52,134 nucleotides of DNA from CAYSPU01 sp964432995 (GTDB taxonomy: Bacteria; Verrucomicrobiota; Verrucomicrobiia; Limisphaerales; JAHDYP01), in the NCBI GenBank assembly GCA_964432995.1, contig CAYSPU010000003.1:1-52134 (forward strand). Reading direction: 5' to 3'. The notes beneath the pieces were generated by a model. It was given only the letters and a program-made list of their open reading frames with translations. It was not told where the DNA came from and searched no databases. This document shows, piece by piece, positions 32,830-41,468 of this stretch; the stretch's first letter is position 1, and each line of letters opens with the position of its first letter. The position numbers were made by a program, and so were the translations under genes.

Positions 32830-34137
32830 TTAATGCCTGACCCTGGGATCGGTGATGCGTCCCAGGAAGAGGCAGGCGCCGGTCGGGCGATGCTGGATCG
32901 CAAACAGGAAGGGATGGTCGACGCGCACTTCGATGGGCTTGACCCGGTCCGGCATGGCTGAGGTGACGCGCGTCATCACGACCGCCGTGGCGGCGGCGGC
33001 TTCGGTGCCCTTCTCATCGAGATCGAGGAAGGTCTTGTGGAAGACCTCCGAGATGCAGAGGTAATCGTTGGGTTTTCGGGGCGCCATGCGATCGAAGTTG
33101 GCCGAACCGCGCGGCCGGTCGAAGGCGGATCTCATTCCCAGGGACTGGAGCACCTTGCCGAGCTTGAACAGCGGCGGTTCGATCTTGAACTTGGGCAGAT
33201 GGAGGATCAGTTCGGCCGAGCCGGGATCGGCGCACGCGGCGAGGAGCTCGGGCGTGACTTTCGCCTCCAATGCCGCCAGCCCGTTGTTGTCGTCCGGCAG
33301 AAGCACCACGAACTGGAGCTCGCCTCCGCTGTAGGGAATCGTGACCACGGTGAATCCTTCCCGATCGGCGTAGCCGAAGCGCGCCTTGCGGACCATGGTG
33401 GGAACATCCTGGGGCTGTGTGCCGCGGACATGGAACGGCGCGGGTTTGGTCGCGGATTCGGAGAACGGTTCGGCCCAGGGCGCCTTCAGGTAGATCGCGT
33501 TGACCAATACCAGGCGCGTCTCCGCGTCGAGGCCGTTGGGAGGAATCAGGTCACGGATGCGGCGGATTGTCTTCTCCTCCACCCACGCGTTGATCTCCTT
33601 GGTGGCGGCGGCGGCTTCGCGAACGAAGTCCATCGGTTGGAGAGGCGCGCCGTAGGTGTCCTGGGCGAGAGCCAGGAAGGGGGCGCGGAATTCGTAGCCT
33701 TCCTGGCCGAACAACCGGTTCGCCACGGTCAAGATCACGGGATCCATCGTGGCGCCTCGTTGGCGGGCGGACTCCGCGCGTTTGGTGCTGCGGGCGGCGA
33801 CGTCTTCGAGCGCCTTCTGCAAGGCGGCAAACGACTGATGCAGCTCTGCCTCGTCACCGGAGTAATGGAGCACCTTCGCCATCTCGGCGCGCGTGTCGCC
33901 GGCGGCCCCGGCGAAGGTCATGGCGAGGGCGGCCTGGATGGAATAGGGCGAAAGGAGTGCGTTGGTGTCGGCGGTCGTTCCTTGGGCGAGGAGTTCGAGG
34001 CCCAGGGCGTTGATGGACTGGGCGGCGGAGGCCGGGGGGCTGCCGACCGGGGCGGAGGCGCCTTCAGTCGCCTTTCCGCAGCCTGAAGAGAGGAGACTGG
34101 ATGCCATGATGGAGAGGAGGGTCAGACGTGTTTTCAT
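32830..34137 (-). CDS. Serpin (serine protease inhibitor), predicted lipoprotein
   Basis: A 435-residue serpin from ATG 34137. The N-terminus is a lipoprotein signal (MKTRLTLLSIMASSLLSSGCGKA, Cys in the lipobox at about residue 20), so it should be anchored in the envelope. Serpin blocks include LLSPYSIQAALAMTFAGAAGDT, VLVNAIYLKAPW, VTIPYSGGELQFVVLLPD and the C-terminal VDHPFLFAIQHRPTGACLFLGRI. The reactive-loop hinge EKGTEAAAATAVVM (around residue 377) has small residues, so it should be inhibitory. Counting from the hinge, the scissile bond would follow Val in TRVT, with Arg just before, suggesting elastase- or trypsin-like targets. Bacterial serpins are uncommon; a role against host or predator proteases is inference. 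Confidence 0.93.
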   Translation of the reverse strand: MKTRLTLLSIMASSLLSSGCGKATEGASAPVGSPPASAAQSINALGLELLAQGTTADTNALLSPYSIQAALAMTFAGAAGDTRAEMAKVLHYSGDEAELHQSFAALQKALEDVAARSTKRAESARQRGATMDPVILTVANRLFGQEGYEFRAPFLALAQDTYGAPLQPMDFVREAAAATKEINAWVEEKTIRRIRDLIPPNGLDAETRLVLVNAIYLKAPWAEPFSESATKPAPFHVRGTQPQDVPTMVRKARFGYADREGFTVVTIPYSGGELQFVVLLPDDNNGLAALEAKVTPELLAACADPGSAELILHLPKFKIEPPLFKLGKVLQSLGMRSAFDRPRGSANFDRMAPRKPNDYLCISEVFHKTFLDLDEKGTEAAAATAVVMTRVTSAMPDRVKPIEVRVDHPFLFAIQHRPTGACLFLGRITDPRVRH

Positions 34138-34246
34138 GATTCGCTCACGACAACTGGGAGCCGAGGGCGGGCGCCACGGCGCCGGGGTTCGGCATCCCAC
34201 ACTGGTGTTGGACGGCAGACCGACCGAAGTGCTCCCCCTGGATGGA

Positions 34247-34296
34247 AATGAGGAATGCAGAATGGTGGGGAGCTTCAGAGGTTGGGAGGTTCAGGG
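34247..34296 (+). repeat. AATGNAG heptamers next to a TTGGGAGGTTCAGGG unit, copy 2
   Basis: Three heptamers AATGAGG, AATGCAG, AATGGTG at 34247-34267 are followed 14 bases later by TTGGGAGGTTCAGGG at 34282-34296. The same two repeat types are neighbours at 52031-52134 in inverted orientation. Confidence 0.65.
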
Positions 34297-34309
34297 TTCG
34301 GGTACAGCA

Positions 34310-34393
34310 GGTAGGGCGACCTCTCCGAGGGCGCCGCGTGGTGCGGTTTCCGACGCACATGTTCTCGGCGCGATACGGAGATCGCGCCCTGCC
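34310..34393. repeat. Inverted-repeat intergenic element, copy 2
   Basis: The left end GGTAGGGCGACCTCTCCGAG and the right end GGAGATCGCGCCCTGCC (inverted) can pair over about 17 bases. The left end is nearly identical to the one at 4160. As at 4063-4267, a heptamer tract lies just before it. Confidence 0.6.
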
Positions 34394-34578
34394 GTCGAAG
34401 GCTCTTCCAAGCGACGGGGTGCCGGGGGGATCCCGGCGCCCCGCAGTGTGGATTGGTCGTCCACCTCGACGTTCAGCCGATATCACCGACGCGCCCGGCT
34501 GGCTTGCCGTCGGGACGTGCCTTTTCCCCGGGGGGAAGGCAGGGACGCGCGGCTTCGTGGATCTCGTCTCCCCACCTC

Positions 34579-34597
34579 GACGCCCGGGCCGGGCGTC
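34579..34597. terminator. GC-rich hairpin downstream of the 632-aa secreted protein gene
   Basis: GACGCCCG-GGC-CGGGCGTC is an 8-bp perfect stem, 45 bases after the stop codon at 34642 (reading the minus strand). The neighbouring AGGGACGCGCGGC and GGGCGTCCCTCCC words relate it to the hairpins at 14679 and 32716. Confidence 0.45.
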
Positions 34598-34641
34598 CCT
34601 CCCACCTGTATGGATCGGCGTCCTGGCTCAGATGACGACAT

Positions 34642-36540
34642 CTACTGGGAGAGGGTGGGGCTGCCGGTGTTGGCCGTCTTGGTTGGGTCGGTTACATCGG
34701 TGGCGGTGACCGTGAAGGTGCCCGCCTGGTTGAACATCACCGTGAAGGTTCGGGTCCCGTTCACCAAGGCGGCGTCCGCCGGCAACTGGGCCCAGTCGTC
34801 CGAGCAGGTGATATTGACCACGTCGCGTCCGGTGGTGACGAGGTTCCAGGTGTCATCGACGGCATTGACGGTGACGTCGAATTCGACGCCGGCGATTTGT
34901 GGGGTTGGGGTGCCGGTTTTGCCGGTGGCGGTGCCCGGGGCGGCGGTTTCCCCCGGCATGAGCACTTGGAGTTTGGTGAACTCGCGCTGGATCATGCGGA
35001 GGAAGGCGCTATCACCGGCGGGCAGTTCGGAGGCGGACACCAGCAGGCTTTGCTGGGCGCCGTTCTTGAAGCTCTTGCCCAAATCCAGATCGATCCACGG
35101 CGCTCCGTGCACGGCGGCGCTCACCTGCGGACCGAAGCCCACCGCCGGGAGTGTCCAGTTGAACCAGCACTTGACGTCGGCGGCGGAGATGAAGACGCCG
35201 GCCGCGTCGTCCGCCGCTCTGGCCCAGATCGCATCGAAGTCGGGCCCCGGGAAGCTGTCGTCGATGGGGTTGGCGACGCCGGTGATTTTGACGTTGCTGA
35301 AGACGAAGCCGGTGCCGATGTAATCGAGGTTGTTCGGTTGCACCCCGTAATAGACGGTCAGCGGGTCAGCGAACAGGGCCACGGCCTCGGCGGCCATGGT
35401 GAAGTTGGTGCTGGCGCCGTCCGGGGCGGTCATGGTGACGTCGGTGTTGTTATTGAAGGTCACCTTCCAGGTGCCGAGGACTTTGGTGCTGGCCAATTCG
35501 GCGAGGTGGTTTTCGTTGTAGATCTGGCCGTTGGCGCTTGGCTGGTTGGTTTTGAAGCCGAAGTTGAAGTTGGCGCCGCCGTTGCCCTGGTCCTCAATCC
35601 AGATCATGACCGTGTCCGGCCGATTCCAGTCCGGGGCGTTATCGCCGGTCGAGTTGGGGACGAGGAACATGTGGGCCTGGAAGCCGGCCTTGAGGGGCGC
35701 GTCCTTGATGGTCAGCTCGTAGGTCACCGGGCTGGTCACCCCGACCCAGGACTTGTCGGCGTCCACGGTGCGGAAGCCCTGCCGCTGGTATTGGGACCCA
35801 CCGGCGCTGGCGATCATCTGCAATCCGCCCGTGGCGGGCCTATAGGAGACCGTGGGCGGCGGTGGCGGGGCGGTGTTGGTGTTCTTCTCCAAGTAGAGGT
35901 TGTCGACCCAGAAATAGACCGTGTTGGTATGCCCGCCGGTGACGCCGTCTCCTTCCACCCAGCCGGACCACATTTGGAACATGAGTGCGACCATGTCGTG
36001 GTGCGTGGTGAGCGTCTTGTCCACCTCGAGGGAGTGATGCTTCCAGACGTCATAGTCGTCGGCGCCCATCCACGCGTCACCGGTCGTGATGTTGTGAAGC
36101 TGGACCGACCAGTCGGTGTTCCGCGCGATGACGTCCAGGGTCCCGAACTGCCCCGCGCCCCAACTCGTGGATAGACGCGAAGAACTCGGGTCCACCTTGA
36201 CGTCGAAATGGATCCGCGTGTAGTTCTCGAAGTCGATGGTCTCGCCCAGGGGCCGCTGGAAGCAGCAGTCGTTGTTCCCCTGATGGGTCACCAGATCGAA
36301 GGGAATGGTGATCTTGAGCGCGCCGGGAGTGTCCGGATTCCCGTCCGCATTTTGGTCCGGATCCCACTCGAAGGTGGGGGTGAGGCCCCATGCCCGGCTC
36401 CAGGAGCTGAGGGTGGTATCGTCGCCGAACTGATCAACGATGAAGTCGTCAACCGTCTGAGCCCACGTGACGTTGGCCGCCAGCGTCAAGCTGGTCAGGA
36501 TCGCGAGCCCGGCCCCTCGATTCTTGCTTAGAGTACTCAT
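34642..36540 (-). CDS. Large secreted protein of unknown function (632 aa)
   Basis: A signal peptide is clear (residues 1-27, AGLAILTSLTLAANVTWAQ), so it is exported. I do not recognise the family. It is low in Lys and Cys and rich in Thr, Asp, Asn, Gly and aromatic residues, as in beta-sandwich proteins. Two similar parts can be seen: residues ~30-225 (a DPDQNADGNPDTPG Ca-binding-like loop and a VYFWVDNLYLE strand typical of carbohydrate-binding modules) and ~240-430 (KTNQPSANGQIYNENHLAE). The last ~90 residues (EFDVTVNAVDDTWNLVTTG ... ATDVTDPTKTANTGSPTLSQ) look like an Ig-like or Big domain. No PEP-CTERM tail is present. It may bind or process polysaccharide; this is a guess from its fold type. 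Confidence 0.7.
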   Translation of the reverse strand: MSTLSKNRGAGLAILTSLTLAANVTWAQTVDDFIVDQFGDDTTLSSWSRAWGLTPTFEWDPDQNADGNPDTPGALKITIPFDLVTHQGNNDCCFQRPLGETIDFENYTRIHFDVKVDPSSSRLSTSWGAGQFGTLDVIARNTDWSVQLHNITTGDAWMGADDYDVWKHHSLEVDKTLTTHHDMVALMFQMWSGWVEGDGVTGGHTNTVYFWVDNLYLEKNTNTAPPPPPTVSYRPATGGLQMIASAGGSQYQRQGFRTVDADKSWVGVTSPVTYELTIKDAPLKAGFQAHMFLVPNSTGDNAPDWNRPDTVMIWIEDQGNGGANFNFGFKTNQPSANGQIYNENHLAELASTKVLGTWKVTFNNNTDVTMTAPDGASTNFTMAAEAVALFADPLTVYYGVQPNNLDYIGTGFVFSNVKITGVANPIDDSFPGPDFDAIWARAADDAAGVFISAADVKCWFNWTLPAVGFGPQVSAAVHGAPWIDLDLGKSFKNGAQQSLLVSASELPAGDSAFLRMIQREFTKLQVLMPGETAAPGTATGKTGTPTPQIAGVEFDVTVNAVDDTWNLVTTGRDVVNITCSDDWAQLPADAALVNGTRTFTVMFNQAGTFTVTATDVTDPTKTANTGSPTLSQ

Positions 36541-36910
36541 GATTTCTCGCTGTTCGGGGCGGTCGACGTGGCGCCGCCCACTCGTTTGTCAGTGACACCC
36601 GCACCGTCCGCTCCTCACGGAGCGGTACCACGATGCCCCAAACCATACGTTTCCCTGGTTGGCGTCCCGGCTGCCAAGTGTTGGCCGACACGCCACTTTG
36701 GGACTGTCCGCAATGTAAAGCGCTTGGCGAGAAGCGCCAAGACAAATCCCTGTCGTCCGCGCTGACACCGTGTATCTCCAAGTGGTCGGTGAATCTCAAC
36801 CTCTTGCGGGTGGACAACACCGTTGCCCGCGAACGTGGGCATCGCATTCCAGCAGCCGCGGCCAGGCGGTGCTGGCCGCCCACGCGGACAGCTTGGAGAT
36901 GCACCGGTTC
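36541..36910. other. Intergenic region with inverted repeats
   Basis: A 370-bp space with no supported gene. It holds a perfect 7-bp hairpin, CTTGGCG-AGAAG-CGCCAAG, at 36723-36741, and a pair of inverted 14-base words: GTGTATCTCCAAG at 36767-36782 facing CTTGGAGATGCAC at 36887-36904. It contains the promoter of the 632-residue gene and the end of the phospholipase gene. Confidence 0.5.
36887..36904. repeat. 18-bp dispersed repeat, copy 2 (GACAGCTTGGRGATGCAC)
   Basis: One mismatch from 2991-3008. An inverted partner lies 105 bp upstream at 36767-36782. It is next to the stop codon of the phospholipase D gene. Confidence 0.55.
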
Positions 36911-38194
36911 TTACAGCAGGGGGATGAACGGCCAGACAAGGATTTCGTAGACGCGCTGGCAGAGGGAGCGGCGCTTCCACTCGCCATAGGTGATTTCGCG
37001 CGAACGCTCGAGGTCCAGTTCGAATCTCCGGATCTGGTCGGCGGCGAACTCAGGGGAGTGGACGTTGAGGTTCAGCTCGTCGTTGCTGCGGAAGGTGCGG
37101 GGATCAAGATTGGCCGAGCCGATCGAGACGAAGGCGGTGTCGGCGATCAGGAGTTTGTTGTGGTACATGGTCGGCTGGTAGAGGTAGATGCGGGCACCGG
37201 CTTTGAGGAGCTTGCCCCAGCGCCGGCGCGAGGCCGGAGTCACCGGCTTGCTGTCCATGTGTTTCCCCGGCAGGAGGATTTCCACGGTGACACCACGGCG
37301 CCGGGCGTCGAGCAAAGCCTCGACGAGGGTGGCATCGGGGACGAAGTAGGCCATGCCGATGCGGATGTGGTGGTGTGCGGCGGCGATTGCTTCCCGGTAG
37401 AGTTGGTAGACGAGGTCCTCGTCGCGGGGGCCGAAGTCGGCAACGGGTTGGGCCCACATCTGTCCGGTTGGAGATGGGGTCGGGTTGGCGGCGGATTCGG
37501 GTGGGGATTGGCGGGTGCAGTGGCGCCATTGTTGCCAAAAAGAGCCACGCAGTGAGGCGACGACGGGGCCTTCGACGCGGTAGAAGGAATCGCGCCAATG
37601 GTGTTGGTGGTCGCCGTTGCCGTCCCAGAGATCCGCCACGCCGGCGCCGCCGAGGAACGCGACGGTCTCGTCCACAACCAGCAGTTTGCGGTGGTCCCGA
37701 TGGTTGATGCGGAGGGGACGGATGAGAGAGGGGGGATGATACCGATGGACGCGGACCCCGGCGGCGCGGAGGGCCTTGAGGTCGCGCCCCTTGATGTAGC
37801 GCGAGCCGATCCAGTCGATGATGAGGTAGGTCGGCACGCCGGCGCGGGCCCGTTCGGACAGCGCATTGATGAACCGCCGACCGGTGGCGTCGGACCAGAA
37901 GATGTAGCTTTCCAGGCAGACTTCCCGTTGGGCGCCGCGGATGGCGTCGAGCATGGCCGGGAGGAACTGTTCGCCGTTGACGAGTTCGGTCACCTGGTTG
38001 CCGGGGACGAAGTCCGCGTCGAGGACGGACGCGAGATGCTCGAGAAACCGGAGGTCGGTGGCGGCGGGGGCGATGCGGCCGGGCGTGGGGGAGTGGTGCG
38101 GCGGAGGGGTGGTCCGGCATCCGGCCAGGAGGAGACACCCCAACCCCAGGAGGAGGAGGGGGCGGGCGGTTTGTCTCCAGAATACCCGTGTCAT
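36911..38194 (-). CDS. Phospholipase D / cardiolipin synthase-like lipoprotein
   Basis: A 427-residue protein with a lipoprotein signal (LLLLGLGCLLLAGC, Cys near residue 26). Two HKD motifs are intact: HRKLLVVD (His168, Lys170, Asp175) and HNKLLIAD (His345, Lys347, Asp352), each followed by a Gly/Ser-Asn-rich segment (GGAGVAD and GSANLDPRTF). The middle part has EVCLESYIFWSDATGR and MAYFVPDATLVEALLDARRRGVTVEILLPG. It could make cardiolipin or another anionic lipid, or act as a lipase in the periplasm; the lipobox favours an envelope location rather than the usual membrane helix pair of Cls. ATG 38194 was preferred to GTG 38206. It is divergent from the helicase gene with 40 bp between. Confidence 0.9.
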   Translation of the reverse strand: MTRVFWRQTARPLLLLGLGCLLLAGCRTTPPPHHSPTPGRIAPAATDLRFLEHLASVLDADFVPGNQVTELVNGEQFLPAMLDAIRGAQREVCLESYIFWSDATGRRFINALSERARAGVPTYLIIDWIGSRYIKGRDLKALRAAGVRVHRYHPPSLIRPLRINHRDHRKLLVVDETVAFLGGAGVADLWDGNGDHQHHWRDSFYRVEGPVVASLRGSFWQQWRHCTRQSPPESAANPTPSPTGQMWAQPVADFGPRDEDLVYQLYREAIAAAHHHIRIGMAYFVPDATLVEALLDARRRGVTVEILLPGKHMDSKPVTPASRRRWGKLLKAGARIYLYQPTMYHNKLLIADTAFVSIGSANLDPRTFRSNDELNLNVHSPEFAADQIRRFELDLERSREITYGEWKRRSLCQRVYEILVWPFIPLL

Positions 38195-38234
38195 CCGCGC
38201 CAACACCGACCAAATGCTACTGAGGTTGCGCCAA

Positions 38235-40865
38235 ATGCCAATCCCGGAAAATGAAACGGCGGTTTTCCCTCGGGTGGGGATGCGGTATGTTCGGGGCGTG
38301 CAAAGCCTGGGTGAGTCCCTGGAAAGTCGGCCGGGGCTGACGCCATTGATCGTGCCCGATCTCTGGCAGCAGCAGGCGGTGACGGCATTACGGGAAGGGC
38401 GGGACGTCGTGGTGCACGCTCCGACGGGTGCGGGGAAGACATTGATCTTCGAGCTGTGGGCAACCCAGGGGCGTCGGCATGGTCAGGCGATTTACACGGT
38501 GCCGACGCGGGCGTTGGCGAACGACAAGCTGGCGGAGTGGCGGGCGCGAGGGTGGGACGTGGGGATTACGACGGGGGACCTGGCGGAGAATCTGGACGCG
38601 CCGGTGTTGGTGGCGACGCTGGAGACGCAGAAGAGCCGTTTGATTCGCGGCGAGGGACCGGCCCTGCTCGTGGTGGACGAATATCAGATGTTGGGGGATG
38701 CCGACCGGGGTCTGAACTACGAATTGGCGCTGGCGCTGGCGCCCCGCGCGACGCAGTTGCTGCTGCTCAGCGGGAGCGTGGCCAATCCGCAGGAGGTGGT
38801 TCGCTGGCTCCAGCGTCTGGGGCGTCCGGGGCTGTTGGTGCGGCACGATCTCCGGCCGGTTCCGCTCGAGGAAGTGTATTCGGACCAGTTGAACTACCGC
38901 GTGCCCCCCGAGGTGCGCACCTACTGGGGGCAGTTGGTGGCCCGAATCCTCGCCGAGGATCTCGGCCCCTTGCTCCTGTTCGCGCCCCGCCGGCAGATGG
39001 CCGAGGTCCTGGCCGCCGAACTCGCCCGGCAACTGCCCATTCCCAATCCGCTTGCGCTGAGCCCGGAGCAGAAGGCCCTCGTGGGTGACGATCTGGCCCG
39101 CATGCTGAAGTCGCGCATCAGCTATCACCACAGCGGTCTCAGTTACGGCGCGCGGGCCGGGGTGATCGAGCCTCTGGCCAAGGCCGGCCAACTGCGGGTG
39201 GTGGTTGCCACCATGGGCCTGGCGGCCGGCATCAACTTCTCGCTGCGCAGCGTCGCCTTGGCCGGCGAATCCTACCGCCGCGACCAGGTCGAGCAACCGC
39301 TGCGCCCGGACGAGATTCTGCAGATGTTCGGGCGCGCCGGGCGGCGGGGCATCGACGAGACCGGCTACGTGGTGGTGACGGCCAACGGCATTCGGATGCG
39401 CGAGGGACACCCGGGACACCTGGCACGCAGCGGGATCGTCGATTGGAGCGCGCTGCTCGGCCTGATGAGCGTGGCGGCGGAGGCCGGAGCCGACCCGTTC
39501 GCGGAGGCGGTCCGGGTTCAGGAACGGTTGTTCACCACCAAACCCATTGTCCTGGGTGTCGAGGAATCCCGCAAACACCCGGACGCCCCGTGCGGTCTGC
39601 CCACCGATGCCGAGCGCGCGCGTCACGTCCGCAAGCGGGTGCGTCAGTTCCTGAACAGCCGGGGGGAGTGGGAAGACTACCCGAAGCTGGTCGAGCGCCC
39701 GTTGCGCGAGGTATTCGTCGCCGCTTCGCTCTACCCGGGCGTTTCGCGGGCGGGGGAGAGGGCCCCGGCGGGAAACACCGAAACCGGGAGTGCGGCGTTG
39801 GCAGACGAACAGAGCGCGAGCCGCGCGCCGCGGACGGTGTTGAGCGAGGCGGCGGCGTTGGAGAAGACCGGAACCGGTTTGCTGGTGGTCCTCGAGCAAG
39901 GGGCCGCCGGCAGGGTCTATGGCCGGTCCGTGACCGTGGCGGATCTGCTGGCCGACGGCCAGGTGCGGCTCGCGAAGTGGGCGCGGCGGCTGACAGGGTG
40001 GAATGGACGCCAGGCTTTGCGCGCCGTGTGGACGGCGAAGGTGGCGCCGCTGCTCGAGAAACGGCTGGCGGCGCAGCGGACTCCGGTGGTGCGGTTCATC
40101 GAGCATCCGAATCGGATCGTGGCGCACCTGAGCCTGGCGGAGCAGACGTGGCGCGTGCCGGTGGATGCGCATGGCGTGGCGCTGTGGAAACCCCGCGAGC
40201 GCGAGGTGCCGTCTCCCGACTGCGCGCGGTGCGCAATGGTGTCCGCCTGCCGGCAACTGTCGACGGCGCCCGGCACCGCCCTCCTGTGGCGCCGACTCAA
40301 GCTCGTCGACGAGCGTGGAGTGCCGACGCGGCGGGGGCGGGTGGTCAGCTTCTTTTCGCAAGGCGACGGCCTGGCGATTGCCGCCGGGCTCGAGGATGAA
40401 TCCTACCCGCTCGACGAGATGGTGTACGACCTGGCAAACCTGGACGCCGGCTTTCGCTTCTGCGGGGAGGACAACCGGTGGGCGGGGCGGCTGGCGATGG
40501 CGTGCTACGAACGGTATGGGCTGCAGTCGATTCCGGGCTACCTCGAGAACGGAGTGCCGCCCAAGTACGGCGCGGGCGCCGAACAGATCGTGGCCGGGGT
40601 GCACCACAATCCGGAGAGCAAACGGCGTTGGGCTTCGGAGTTGCTCGGCGAAGGGGACATCGACCGGATCATCATCGAATGGCGGAGTCTGCTCCGTCAG
40701 ATTGCCCACGCGCCGGACCTCGATTGGCCCCGCTGGCGGGCGTTACAGGCGATGGCTCGCGGCATCCTCCACGAGACCGAGTCGCCCACGATCACCGATC
40801 TTCCCGCCCTCGAGTTCCATCAGACGCGGCGGGTCGACCATCGGCTGCTGTTGCGGCGGCACTGA
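38235..40865 (+). CDS. Superfamily 2 DExH helicase with C-terminal Cys cluster
   Basis: An 876-residue nucleic-acid helicase. Motif I is APTGAGKT (about residue 60), Ia VPTRALANDK, motif II DEYQ in LLVVDEYQML, motif III region LSGSVANP, motif IV-VI ending in QMFGRAGRRGID. The layout is closest to Ski2/Brr2-like or RecQ-type SF2 proteins, but the specific family is not recognised. A linker of low complexity follows residue ~500. A Cys cluster PDCARCAMVSACRQL (three Cys in C-x2-C-x5-C spacing, near residue 660) may bind a metal. The rest (residues ~690-870) has no known motif. I chose ATG 38235 because GAGG lies nine bases upstream. Single-gene unit on the plus strand. Confidence 0.85.
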   Translation: MPIPENETAVFPRVGMRYVRGVQSLGESLESRPGLTPLIVPDLWQQQAVTALREGRDVVVHAPTGAGKTLIFELWATQGRRHGQAIYTVPTRALANDKLAEWRARGWDVGITTGDLAENLDAPVLVATLETQKSRLIRGEGPALLVVDEYQMLGDADRGLNYELALALAPRATQLLLLSGSVANPQEVVRWLQRLGRPGLLVRHDLRPVPLEEVYSDQLNYRVPPEVRTYWGQLVARILAEDLGPLLLFAPRRQMAEVLAAELARQLPIPNPLALSPEQKALVGDDLARMLKSRISYHHSGLSYGARAGVIEPLAKAGQLRVVVATMGLAAGINFSLRSVALAGESYRRDQVEQPLRPDEILQMFGRAGRRGIDETGYVVVTANGIRMREGHPGHLARSGIVDWSALLGLMSVAAEAGADPFAEAVRVQERLFTTKPIVLGVEESRKHPDAPCGLPTDAERARHVRKRVRQFLNSRGEWEDYPKLVERPLREVFVAASLYPGVSRAGERAPAGNTETGSAALADEQSASRAPRTVLSEAAALEKTGTGLLVVLEQGAAGRVYGRSVTVADLLADGQVRLAKWARRLTGWNGRQALRAVWTAKVAPLLEKRLAAQRTPVVRFIEHPNRIVAHLSLAEQTWRVPVDAHGVALWKPREREVPSPDCARCAMVSACRQLSTAPGTALLWRRLKLVDERGVPTRRGRVVSFFSQGDGLAIAAGLEDESYPLDEMVYDLANLDAGFRFCGEDNRWAGRLAMACYERYGLQSIPGYLENGVPPKYGAGAEQIVAGVHHNPESKRRWASELLGEGDIDRIIIEWRSLLRQIAHAPDLDWPRWRALQAMARGILHETESPTITDLPALEFHQTRRVDHRLLLRRH

Positions 40866-41468
40866 GGGCCGGGACGAACAACGAAGGAGCGAAGAAACGC
40901 GACTTGGCAATCACCGGAGCCAACGGCCGCAAGCTCCCTTGGGGCCCGCGGAACACGCAGACCACACCGAAGCGACCCGCGTCCTTCCCGTTTTCTGCGG
41001 GCAACCGCGAACCGCGTCGGGATCTGAAACCGCGCGCGGACCCGTCCAACGGATCGGGTTGTTGCCGACTCGATGTTGAACAGAAGGCCGCCAAGGACCA
41101 CAAAGGCGCATTGGCCGCGAAAAGAGACAGAATGAGCAGCCCGGGCTGTGTGCGTCTTGCTGCGGGTCAGGAAGACCCGCGGTCCGTAGCAGACGTGGCT
41201 TCTGGAGCGAGCGCGCGCCCGTCAGGGTTTGGACCGCGGCTCCTCTCGAGCCGCAGCACGGGGCGTGTGCGTTCTGCTGCCGGTCGAGAGGACCCACGGT
41301 CCGCACGGCGTTCGGGGTTCGGCGCGGGGAGTTCAAGGGTGTTGTCCCTTCCCGGCGCTGATTCCCCACCGAGGGACCGTCGCACTGTCGCACTGTCGCG
41401 CCGTCCCACCCGCCTTCGTTCCGCGCCGCGTGACTACGGCGGGCAAGCCGTCGCTCCGGCCCACCGGC
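40866..41468. other. Intergenic region with duplicated 45-bp segment
   Basis: A 603-bp space with no supported gene. A ~45-bp segment is repeated (41141-41186 and 41259-41303) and the translated shadows of it are similar too. Words such as AACAACGAAGGAGCGAAGAAACGC at the left end resemble the simple AAGAAACGAAGGCGCAAAGG run at 17995. Confidence 0.5.
41141..41303. repeat. Duplicated ~45-bp segment
   Basis: GGCTGTGTGCGTCTTGCTGC ... GACCCGCGGTCCG at 41141-41186 and GGGCGTGTGCGTTCTGCTGC ... GACCCACGGTCCG at 41259-41303, with 72 bp between. About 85% identical by eye. Confidence 0.65.

Larger units (their letters stand above)
34138..34641. other. Repeat-rich intergenic region
   Basis: A 504-bp space between two minus-strand genes with no supported gene. 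It contains a heptamer/15-mer tract (34247-34296), the inverted-repeat element copy 2 (34310-34393) and a GC hairpin (34579-34597) right after the stop of the 632-residue gene. Confidence 0.6.
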
